DNA from: Zhongshania antarctica
GTDB taxonomy: Bacteria > Pseudomonadota > Gammaproteobacteria > Pseudomonadales > Spongiibacteraceae
DNA: 64,000 nt
Reading direction: 5' to 3'
NCBI RefSeq assembly: GCF_014202945.1
Contig: NZ_JACHHW010000003.1
Location: 310,001-374,000 of the forward strand
A program made the translations under genes and the position numbers. Of this stretch, positions 44,427 through 51,800 are shown piece after piece (position 1 is the stretch's first letter; each line of letters begins with the position of its first letter). Below the pieces are notes generated by a model, which searched no databases, was not told the origin of the DNA, and worked only from the letters and a program-made list of their open reading frames with translations.

Positions 44427-44598
44427 ACCTCTATGTTGTATATAATTGTTATTGCTGTCCTGATAACAATAATCGTTTTCCGCGCCCCAAGTCTATTTGG
44501 GTGGCGCAGTAAAGCACCGGCGCAATGTTGCATGAAAAGGATGCGCCAGCACAATTATATACTCGATGACTTATCGTCACGCTATCGTCTGTTTGAAT

Positions 44599-45963
44599 TT
44601 ACGCTTTGCGTTTATTGATCTGTATCGGCAGCCCGTCCGTTGGGAATACGATTGGCACAACATTAAATTGCATGTTATAGCCAGGCTTTACGCTAATGGT
44701 GTGGTTGCGAAGCAAGTGGAACAGAAAAAGTTTTACCTGCATTTCAGCAAAATTGAGACCAATGCATTTGTGGTGACCGCCGCCAAACGGAATCCACTGG
44801 TAGAAGTGTCTTTTATGCTCGGCGCGTTCAGCGGAAAAACGTTCGGGGTCAAATTTATGGGGTTCAGTCCACCACTCTTCCATGTAGTGGGTGAAGAGGG
44901 GAGAGACGCCGATGCCGGTATTGGCCGGAATACGGTAGCCCATAATTTCGGTTTCTTTAATGGTGCGACGCGGGATTACGGGGACGGGGGGGTACATCCG
45001 CAAGGCCTCTTTCATTACCAGACCAGTTTTCTCTAGCTTTGGTAAGTCGTCGTACTGCAAGTCATCACTCGTGATTTGCTGATATTCGCTGTGTAGTATG
45101 TCTTGCCATTCTGGGTTTTTGGCGATTGCGTAGATAATGGAACACAGCGTGCTTGTGGTGGTGTCGTGGGCGGCAAATAATAAGAAAATAATGTGGTCGC
45201 GCACGGCTTCGTCACTGAGCTCATTGCCGTCTTCGTCCTTGGCATGGCAAAACTGAGAGAAGAAGTCGCTGCTTTCCGTGGCGCGTTTGGCGGTGATATG
45301 TTTTTGAATAAACTGCTCTAGGGCTTGTCGGCCTTTGATTCCCTTGTACCAGGTTGTGCCGGGTATCGGCAGTTTTACTACCGCCAATGAGGCTTCCATG
45401 GCATGGAGGAAGCCCTTGTTGATTTTGTCGGCCTCTTTGCCCATTTCTACGCCCATAAAGACTTGCGCAGCCACATTCAGTAGCAAACTTTTTATGCTGT
45501 CTTTAAAACCAAATTCGATGTCTTTTGGGAAGTCGATAACACCTTGGTGCATTCTCGGGTTCATGGTTTCTAAATAGGCTTGCAAAGATTCCTTTTTAAA
45601 GGCTGCCTGCAATACTTTTCTGTGGAAGCGATGTATCTCAAAATCGCGCAGCATGAGGCCGTTGGGGAAGAGCTTGTCGAGTAGTGGGTCCCAGGCTTTC
45701 TTGCTCGAAAAGATCTTGTCGCTGTCTTTGAGCACTATCTCATTGGCTTCTGGCCCAAGCAGGGCGATATTACGCTGCAATAGCGCATTGTTACGAAATA
45801 CCGGCCCATAAAGCTTGTATTTTCGGTTAGTTAAGCCGTGGTAGTCCTTTAAAAACTCAACGGTGTCACCAAGGATAGGCAGTGCGCCATTGTCGCCGGG
45901 AATATGGTCTATTTGGCGGTTAGCTTTACGCGGCAATTCGGGATAATCAGTAGACGTTTTCAT
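44599..45963 (-). CDS. Cytochrome P450
   Basis: A 454-aa soluble cytochrome P450. The oxygen-binding helix reads FAAHDTTTS, the ExxR motif is in KEALRMYPP, and the heme loop FGGGHHKCIG has the axial thiolate at about Cys400. The layout recalls CYP51/CYP26-like bacterial enzymes acting on steroids, terpenoids or fatty acids; no redox partner lies in the window. It follows the TetR gene by 14 bp on the same strand and is probably controlled by it. Confidence 0.9.
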   Translation of the reverse strand: MKTSTDYPELPRKANRQIDHIPGDNGALPILGDTVEFLKDYHGLTNRKYKLYGPVFRNNALLQRNIALLGPEANEIVLKDSDKIFSSKKAWDPLLDKLFPNGLMLRDFEIHRFHRKVLQAAFKKESLQAYLETMNPRMHQGVIDFPKDIEFGFKDSIKSLLLNVAAQVFMGVEMGKEADKINKGFLHAMEASLAVVKLPIPGTTWYKGIKGRQALEQFIQKHITAKRATESSDFFSQFCHAKDEDGNELSDEAVRDHIIFLLFAAHDTTTSTLCSIIYAIAKNPEWQDILHSEYQQITSDDLQYDDLPKLEKTGLVMKEALRMYPPVPVIPRRTIKETEIMGYRIPANTGIGVSPLFTHYMEEWWTEPHKFDPERFSAERAEHKRHFYQWIPFGGGHHKCIGLNFAEMQVKLFLFHLLRNHTISVKPGYNMQFNVVPIVFPTDGLPIQINKRKA

Positions 45964-45977
45964 GTTTATTTCCTTAT

Positions 45978-46631
45978 TTAAAGATGCCAGCCGTTAAACA
46001 GTAGATCGATAGATTGTTGAATGTGATTTTCAATTTGTTCCGGGCTTAGCTGGGGGCTGCCCGTGAGTTTTTGAAAAAAGGGGTATTGCACGACCGGTGC
46101 GGTTGCCGATTGCACGACAAAAAACAAGGTTTCAATTGGTATCGATTTTAGCCCGCCATGTTGATTCACTTTATTGACAAGTTCGCGAATGTATTGCCAT
46201 GGGGATTCAAAATAAGACTGATAAATATAATCCAAGCGCGGGCCTTGGCATTGAGATTCTTGCTGGTAAATCAGATAAATCGCGGGATGTTCAAAGGCAC
46301 TGCGAATGTAGACTGCAATGGCGGCTTTGAGAGCGTCTAGCTCAGTGTGATTGTCGTTAATGTGGTTTAAGGCATTGACCACTTTGGCGGTAGTCGTACC
46401 GGCCAGCTTGTCGACCACTGCTTTCCACAGCGCTTCTTTAGAGTCGAAATAGTGGTGGAAAAATGTATAGCTAACCTTGAGCTCGCTTTGCAGTTTACGC
46501 AGTGATACGCCGTCGTAGCCGTCGCGGGCAAAGATGGCGGCAGATGCCTCCAGTAGATGATCAATAGAAGGTGTCGCAGCCTCATCGTTGCGCGGGCGTC
46601 CACGTCGCCGTGTTGGTGTTGCTATGCTCAT
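45978..46631 (-). CDS. TetR-family regulator
   Basis: A 217-aa regulator with the TetR N-terminal DNA-binding domain. The HTH includes VSLRKLQSELKVSYTFFHHYF, preceded by the basic RRRGRPRND arm, and an all-helical ligand domain follows. The ATG at 46631 is followed upstream by a nearly perfect palindrome of 34 bp, so autoregulation is likely. The P450 gene lies 14 bp downstream and is presumably in the same transcript. Confidence 0.88.
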   Translation of the reverse strand: MSIATPTRRRGRPRNDEAATPSIDHLLEASAAIFARDGYDGVSLRKLQSELKVSYTFFHHYFDSKEALWKAVVDKLAGTTTAKVVNALNHINDNHTELDALKAAIAVYIRSAFEHPAIYLIYQQESQCQGPRLDYIYQSYFESPWQYIRELVNKVNQHGGLKSIPIETLFFVVQSATAPVVQYPFFQKLTGSPQLSPEQIENHIQQSIDLLFNGWHL

Positions 46632-46636
46632 CGAGA

Positions 46637-46670
46637 AGGCCAATATTAAACAGGTGTTTAATATTGGCCT
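46637..46670. promoter_or_regulatory. 34-bp near-perfect palindrome at tetR start
   Basis: Arms AGGCCAATATTAAACA (46637-46652) and TGTTTAATATTGGCCT (46655-46670) match perfectly around a GG centre, five bases upstream of the TetR start. Length and placement fit a TetR operator covering the promoter or ribosome site; the divergent SDR gene begins 118 bp away. Confidence 0.8.
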
Positions 46671-46788
46671 CGACCTTCGCTAATGTCAATAGACAGGCGT
46701 TAATCCCCTCTGTATGGATGATGTGCGCTTATGGGTGCTCCGCTAAGCTGAGCTACGATTGTCATAAAACAAATAACAGGACGAATAT

Positions 46789-47577
46789 ATGCTTTTACAG
46801 GGCAAGGTAGTGATTGTGTCGGGCATTGGCCCAGGTTTAGGGCAGGAGCTTGCAGTAGAAGCGGCTAGGCAGGGTGCGGCGGTAGCAATGTGCGCCCGCA
46901 CCCCGGCAAAACTCGACGAGGCAGAGCGAGAAATTCTCGCTCTAGGTTTGGATACACCGATATTGAAGGTGGCAACGGATATTAGTGACCGCGAGCAGTG
47001 CAAGGCGCTGGTTGCGCAAACCATCGCGCGCTTCGGGCGCATTGATGTGCTGTTTAATAGCGCCTATAACCCCGGTAGCTTTGAACCGATTGAAGTCGCC
47101 AATCTGGATAGTTGGCGTGCGGCAATGGACGTAAACTTGTTTGGCACCATGGCTTTGACCCTTGAGGTTGTGCCACACATGAAGGCCCAAGGTGGTGGAG
47201 CGATTGTCATGATCAATACCATGGTTACCCGTAAACCTTTGCAGACCCAGGGTGGCTACGGTGCATCGAAGGCCGCGTTGGCCAGCGCGACCTCCCATTT
47301 GGCGCTGGAGTTGGGGCAGTACAATATCCGCGTTAACTCAGCTTATATGGGTTGGATGTGGGGGCCGTCGGTTGAAGGCTATTTGCAAATGAACACCGAC
47401 GCTGGCGGCCCGAGTGTGGCAGATCAGCGCGCGGCGGTAGCAAAGAATATTCCGCTGGGTGATATTCCTGATGATGCGGATTGTGCCAAAGCGGCAATCT
47501 TTCTCGGTTGTGATTATGCCTGCGCGATTACTGGCGCTGCATTAGATGTAAATGGCGGGGAGTATTTGCCGCATTAA
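46789..47577 (+). CDS. Short-chain dehydrogenase/reductase
   Basis: A 262-aa SDR with a nucleotide-binding motif written SGIGPGLG, an NSAY block in place of the usual NNAG, and YGASKAAL as active site. Serine is replaced in the third catalytic position by Thr in MINTMVT. The C-terminus ends GAALDVNGGEYLPH. It would oxidise or reduce an alcohol/ketone with NAD(P). It is divergent from the tetR-P450 unit and may share its operator. Threonine in the Ser position is a modest oddity worth checking. Confidence 0.85.
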   Translation: MLLQGKVVIVSGIGPGLGQELAVEAARQGAAVAMCARTPAKLDEAEREILALGLDTPILKVATDISDREQCKALVAQTIARFGRIDVLFNSAYNPGSFEPIEVANLDSWRAAMDVNLFGTMALTLEVVPHMKAQGGGAIVMINTMVTRKPLQTQGGYGASKAALASATSHLALELGQYNIRVNSAYMGWMWGPSVEGYLQMNTDAGGPSVADQRAAVAKNIPLGDIPDDADCAKAAIFLGCDYACAITGAALDVNGGEYLPH

Positions 47578-47644
47578 TTGTGGCGCGGGCCTGTTTAAAA
47601 TGTACTGGGCTAAATAGTCAGCCCAGTACTTTAGCTAAATGGAA

Positions 47645-48217
47645 TTAGCTGGCTGGTGGGGTTTTGCTTGCCGCTTTGGCTTTAGCAGGGGCCTTTTTAG
47701 CGGCCGCTTTTTTGGCCGGCGCTTTTTTTGCTGTAGCCGCTTTAGCTGGCGCCTTTTTCGCCGGTGCTTTCTTTACCGCTGCCTTTTTTACAGGTGCTTT
47801 TTTTGCGGCTGGCTTAGCTGTTTTGTCAAAGTTCTTGGCGGCGTCTTGGGCCGCTTTTGCCAGTGCCTTAGCGCGCTGATAATCACCCTTTAGCTCAGTA
47901 ATTTGGTCTTTGGCCATAATCATTAAGGCTTTGGCATCTAGCTCTAATTCCTTTGCCGCATCTACTGCGCCGTGAGCGCGGTCTAGCTGCTTGTGGACTT
48001 TAGCGTCCATGCTGGCTTTGGCTTTTTTCTGTAGTTCGCCCAGCCTGGTCTGTTCTTCTTTTAGTTTTTTACGCGCACGCTCAGTTTGCGCTTTTGCTTT
48101 GTCCATCGCTTTGTGGGCATCAGCCATTAAGCGGTCTCGCAGCTGTTCAACTTTGTGTTCTAAAGATTCGATCTCTTTGCGGATTAATGCGACGGGGTCC
48201 ATTTTCTTATTTGCCAT
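47645..48217 (-). CDS. AlgP/histone-H1-like repeat protein
   Basis: A 190-aa protein. The first 130 residues form a long coiled coil rich in Lys/Glu/Ala (KEIESLEHKVEQLRDRL and onward); the last 55 are KKAPAKK-type repeats resembling eukaryotic histone H1 tails and Pseudomonas AlgP. Such proteins bind DNA non-specifically. The matching DNA at about 47655-47815 is a degenerate GC-rich tandem repeat, prone to length changes. The gene converges on the upstream SDR and stands alone. Confidence 0.82.
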   Translation of the reverse strand: MANKKMDPVALIRKEIESLEHKVEQLRDRLMADAHKAMDKAKAQTERARKKLKEEQTRLGELQKKAKASMDAKVHKQLDRAHGAVDAAKELELDAKALMIMAKDQITELKGDYQRAKALAKAAQDAAKNFDKTAKPAAKKAPVKKAAVKKAPAKKAPAKAATAKKAPAKKAAAKKAPAKAKAASKTPPAS

Positions 48218-48329
48218 GTCAGTGAGCCTCTGGGGTCGATTTTTCTTGTTAAATAAAAATCTGTAACAGCACTAACATAGCAAACTTTGCGATAATGGAC
48301 AGTGAATCTTGAAATACTAGGTGAAAAAA

Positions 48330-48620
48330 ATGGATAAAATGAAATCTGATGCTATTGAGGCGGCTGCATTTAGGCGCTTATTGGTCCATCTCGACAGTCG
48401 CAAAGATGTGCAAAATATCGATTTAATGAATTTAGCTGGCTTCTGTCGTAACTGTTTGTCTAAGTGGTATGTTGCCGCGGCGGAACAAGAAGGCGAGAGT
48501 ATTGATTATGAGGCGGCGCGGGAGCGGGTGTACGGCATGCCCTACGCGCAGTGGAAAGCTGAGTTTCAGGCTGAAGCCAGCCCCGAACAACTGGCTGGCT
48601 TTGCTAAAAAAAGTGACTAG
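48330..48620 (+). CDS. DUF1244 family protein
   Basis: A 96-aa protein of the DUF1244 family, which is common in gammaproteobacteria and has no known function. The family signature LAGFCRNCLSKWY is present with both cysteines, and a YGMPYAQWK segment follows. The ATG at 48330 is preceded by AGG at eight bases; a GTG at 48321 is also in frame. It converges on the next gene, with 8 bp between stops. Confidence 0.85.
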   Translation: MDKMKSDAIEAAAFRRLLVHLDSRKDVQNIDLMNLAGFCRNCLSKWYVAAAEQEGESIDYEAARERVYGMPYAQWKAEFQAEASPEQLAGFAKKSD

Positions 48621-48628
48621 ACGCCGCG

Positions 48629-49030
48629 TTAAAGCCCGCCGTTAGGGATAAAGCGATTGTCAGTATTAGCGCGGATCCACAGCAGCATGTCGCGGGACAA
48701 TTTTTCACCGCGTTTGCGCAGGGCTTTATTTATCCAAATGGCGGGGGACTCTTTGCCCGCATCCCAACCGCTGATGAGTTTTTCGGCGCGGGTAAAAAAG
48801 CGGATTAAGTCGACAAGCTCGTCGTTACTGAAGTCGGCGACGGCGGCTTGCCATTGCTCCGGCGCAACGCGCATAAAGACCGCGTATTTCTGCTGCTCCT
48901 GCTCACTAAAGGGGGCGGGAAGTAATTCGAGTTTATCACTGCGGCTCAGAGCAATGCATTGCTGCAGCCACTGCGTGTCAATACTGAGGGTGTCTTTCTC
49001 TTTTTCCGGGGTCCAGCTGCCAATCGCCAT
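48629..49030 (-). CDS. Conserved-looking protein of unknown function
   Basis: A 133-aa soluble protein, helical and rich in Trp, Leu and charged residues, ending IRANTDNRFIPNGGL. I do not recognise a domain. The stretch LVDLIRFFTRAEKLISGWDAGKESP looks like a conserved core, here split only for description. It is convergent with DUF1244 and divergent from dinB, so it forms its own unit. No signal peptide or membrane segment. Confidence 0.65.
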   Translation of the reverse strand: MAIGSWTPEKEKDTLSIDTQWLQQCIALSRSDKLELLPAPFSEQEQQKYAVFMRVAPEQWQAAVADFSNDELVDLIRFFTRAEKLISGWDAGKESPAIWINKALRKRGEKLSRDMLLWIRANTDNRFIPNGGL

Positions 49031-49167
49031 GTTTACCTATACCTACTTACCGATTATGGGGCTAAGGCCCTAGTATAACGCACAATCACGGGTGACTTGT
49101 GCCTAGTGATTTGCTATTTTACTGGCTATTTATCCAGTTGTGAGTGGCGTGCGGTGAGAAGCAGCGT

Positions 49168-50250
49168 TTGCGCAAAATAATACATTGCGATTGTGATTGT
49201 TTTTACGCGTCGGTAGAAGCGCGTGACAATCCCGCTTTGCGCGGGCGCCCGCTAGCGGTCGGTGGCGACGCGGCGCGGCGCGGCGTCATCGCGACCTGCA
49301 ATTATGAGGCGCGGGCCTTTGGTGTTCATTCAGCTATGGCGACGGCGACGGCATTGCGGCGTTGCCCAGATTTAGTGGTAGTCGCGCCGAATATGGATAA
49401 ATACCGCGAAGTTGCACTGCATATTCGCAGCATATTTGCCCAGTTTTCTGAAATAATAGAGCCACTGTCTTTGGATGAAGCCTACTTAGATGTGAGTGGT
49501 AGCACGGCATTCCAAGGTAGTGCAACGCGAATTGCGCAAGCTATACGGCAACAGGTGAGTTCTGAACTTGGTATTACCATTTCTGCGGGCGTGGCCCCGA
49601 ATAAATTTTTGGCGAAGGTGGCCAGCGACTGGAATAAGCCTGATGGCCTTACCGTGATAACACCCGCTCAGGTTGACGACTTCGTCTTAAGCTTGCCCGT
49701 GGGGAAAATTCATGGGGTAGGTAAGGTAATGGCGCAGCGCATGGCGGCGTTGGATATTTATACCTGCGCGGATCTGCGCCAGCGCAGCATGGCGGAGTTG
49801 CAGCGCCATTTTGGCAAATTTGGCCAGCAACTCTACGATTACGCGCGGGGTATTGATCATCGTGATGTCAAAACCCATCGTCAGCGTAAATCTTTAAGTG
49901 TCGAGAATACCTACGCCGAAGACATTGACGGCGTGGAGCTTGCGCTTGCGGCGTTGCCCGCTTTGCTTGAAGAGCTCAAGCGGCGACTAGCCAAGCATAG
50001 CGGCGAAACGTTTACTGGCGTATTTGTTAAATTAAAAGCGGCTGACTTCAGACAAACGACTATTGAGCGTCGCTGTGACGGTTTTCTTGAATTGGATTTG
50101 TTTGAAACCTTACTGAGTGAAGCGTGGCTGCGAATGGAATCGTCTTTGCGGTTAATTGGGGTCGGCGTTCGTTTTGGCCGCAAACAAAACGAGGGCGTGG
50201 CAGAGCGCCGCGCTGAATATCAGCTCGAATTGTTTGATCCCGGCATATAA
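49168..50250 (+). CDS. dinB: DNA polymerase IV (Y family)
   Basis: A Y-family translesion polymerase of 360 aa that copies past damaged bases. The palm motif is IIHCDCDCFYASVE, with the first catalytic Asp; the second is in SLDEAYLDVSG. The helix-hairpin-helix LPVGKIHGVGKVMAQRM and a little-finger domain follow. Alignment with DinB favours the TTG at 49168 as start (LRKIIH for the usual MRKIIH), with GTGAGAA upstream; a GTG at 49144 would add eight residues. No LexA box is evident upstream. Confidence 0.88.
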   Translation: MRKIIHCDCDCFYASVEARDNPALRGRPLAVGGDAARRGVIATCNYEARAFGVHSAMATATALRRCPDLVVVAPNMDKYREVALHIRSIFAQFSEIIEPLSLDEAYLDVSGSTAFQGSATRIAQAIRQQVSSELGITISAGVAPNKFLAKVASDWNKPDGLTVITPAQVDDFVLSLPVGKIHGVGKVMAQRMAALDIYTCADLRQRSMAELQRHFGKFGQQLYDYARGIDHRDVKTHRQRKSLSVENTYAEDIDGVELALAALPALLEELKRRLAKHSGETFTGVFVKLKAADFRQTTIERRCDGFLELDLFETLLSEAWLRMESSLRLIGVGVRFGRKQNEGVAERRAEYQLELFDPGI

Positions 50251-50269
50251 CGCAGTTCTAAAAACTGCG
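50251..50269 (+). terminator. Hairpin directly after dinB
   Basis: CGCAGTT pairs with AACTGCG over a 5-nt loop immediately after the dinB stop codon. No T-run follows, so it is a weak candidate. Confidence 0.4.
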
Positions 50270-50387
50270 GCTTCCCGATTGCTCGTGTCCGCAGGCATGG
50301 CTATTTGTCTAGTATGACCTTTCGTCGAAAGCGTAAGCTTGCGATATCGCGTCTCCGGTCTCCCGTTAAGCGTTTTAACAGGCAATA

Positions 50388-50421
50388 AAAAAGGGAGGAC
50401 GCTTACGCGGCCTCCCTTTTT
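50388..50421 (-). terminator. Terminator between dinB and ompA-like gene
   Basis: AAAAAGGGAGG pairs perfectly with CCTCCCTTTTT across a 12-nt loop. Both strands end in a T-run, so it can stop the leftward OmpA-like transcript and any read-through from dinB. Confidence 0.88.
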
Positions 50422-50434
50422 GCATTATTAGCCT

Positions 50435-51730
50435 TTATTTGTTCGGGCTAATAACCTGCAGCTCAACACGACGATTGCGCTCACGGCCTTCGTCAGTATT
50501 GTTGTCGGCAACCGGTTTGCTTTCGCCATAACCGGTGGCTTTTTGACGAGACTCGCTAATGCCTTTGCCGGTCAAGTAACGCACCACAGACTCAGCGCGT
50601 GATTGAGACAGCTTCAGGTTGTAAGCATCGCTGCCAACTGAGTCGGTGTGGCCCATGATGATGATATTAACATCTGGCTCATTGCTCAGTGACTCTGCGA
50701 CCTTATCGAGCACGGTCTGGGAGTCAAGCATCAGTCGGGCTTTGTTAAACTCAAAATGCACACCACTTAAGGCAACTGTTTGAGAGAGTACACAGCCACG
50801 AGAGTTGACTTTCAGGCCGGGCAGGGTGCCTGGGCATTGGTCAATTTTGTCGGGTACGCCGTCGCCATCGCTATCCAGTGGGCAGCCTTGGGCATTAACC
50901 GGTACGCCATAGGGTGTGTTTGGACACTGGTCGATGTCATTGGGCACGCCGTCGCGGTCGTCATCAATTGAACAGCCGTGCACGTTTACCATAGCGCCAG
51001 GAGGCGTGTTGGGGCACTGATCACGGAAGTTAGGAATACCGTCACCGTCGCTATCCAGTGGGCAGCCAGTCGCGTCAACTGGGGTGCCACGGGGGGTGTT
51101 GGGGCATTTGTCCAAGCGGTCTGGTACGCCGTCGCCGTCGGAGTCGTAGTTGTAGGGCAGGGGTTTTTCGCCAAAGGGTACGGAAATACCGATTAATGCC
51201 GCGTAAGTGTAGAAGTTGTCATCAACGAGTACGTTTTGCTCTTTGATTTTGTCTACTTGGTAGCGAATTTCTCCGCGCAAGGAGACTTTTTCAAGCTCGT
51301 AGGTGAAACCGGCAAAAACATCGGTGCCGTAGTCAGACTGATTTTCACCGATAAAGTTAATTTCGTGGTAAGTCAGGCCGGCACCCATAAATGGCTGCAG
51401 CGACGCGGCGTCGAGATGGAAGGCGCCAAACGGGAAATACATGAAATCAAAACCCGCTGCAGTGCGCTCATAGGTATCATTTTTACTGGTTTTTAGTTCG
51501 CCGTAGTTAATGTGAGAATCAAGCATCACATAGGGGCTGATTGGCTTACCGAGACCAAGCTTAAATTCACCGCCATTGTCGAAATCGGCCTGATCGGCTA
51601 CCGAAGTACCGATTAAACCGTGCACGCGCCAGCGATTATCGAAGGATTTTTCCTCCTCGTCTGCGGCGTAAGCTGAAAATGCACTGCACCCCACAGCAAG
51701 AGCAAGCGTTATATTACGCAGTTTACTCAT
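50435..51730 (-). CDS. OmpA-family porin with thrombospondin-3 repeats
   Basis: A 431-aa outer-membrane protein: signal peptide ending SAYA, an eight-strand barrel-like region to about residue 195, four DSDGDGVPD-type calcium-binding thrombospondin type 3 repeats (about 200-310), and a C-terminal OmpA peptidoglycan-binding domain (GHTDSVGSDAYN, LSQSRAESV). It would tie the outer membrane to the cell wall, like OprF. GGAG precedes the ATG at 51730. It has its own terminator and lies after another terminator, so it is a single-gene unit. Confidence 0.9.
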   Translation of the reverse strand: MSKLRNITLALAVGCSAFSAYAADEEEKSFDNRWRVHGLIGTSVADQADFDNGGEFKLGLGKPISPYVMLDSHINYGELKTSKNDTYERTAAGFDFMYFPFGAFHLDAASLQPFMGAGLTYHEINFIGENQSDYGTDVFAGFTYELEKVSLRGEIRYQVDKIKEQNVLVDDNFYTYAALIGISVPFGEKPLPYNYDSDGDGVPDRLDKCPNTPRGTPVDATGCPLDSDGDGIPNFRDQCPNTPPGAMVNVHGCSIDDDRDGVPNDIDQCPNTPYGVPVNAQGCPLDSDGDGVPDKIDQCPGTLPGLKVNSRGCVLSQTVALSGVHFEFNKARLMLDSQTVLDKVAESLSNEPDVNIIIMGHTDSVGSDAYNLKLSQSRAESVVRYLTGKGISESRQKATGYGESKPVADNNTDEGRERNRRVELQVISPNK

Positions 51731-51758
51731 TGATAATTTCTCCATAGCTTCATGTTAT

Positions 51759-51787
51759 AAAAACGCGACCAGTTGGTCGCGTTTTTT
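51759..51787 (-). terminator. Terminator after the large lipoprotein gene
   Basis: ACGCGACC pairs with GGTCGCGT over the 4-nt loop AGTT, extended by A/T pairs. It has T-runs on both strands and separates the lipoprotein and OmpA-like transcripts. Confidence 0.9.
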
Positions 51788-51800
51788 ATCTTCGTTTTAG

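Noticed and set aside
47639-47893. Open frames rich in Phe/Cys or Ala/Phe opposite the AlgP-like gene
   Set aside because: They are reverse-strand readings of the Lys/Ala repeat and have no start signals.
50780-51246. Open frames opposite the OmpA-like gene
   Set aside because: They are produced by the repetitive calcium-binding repeats on the other strand.
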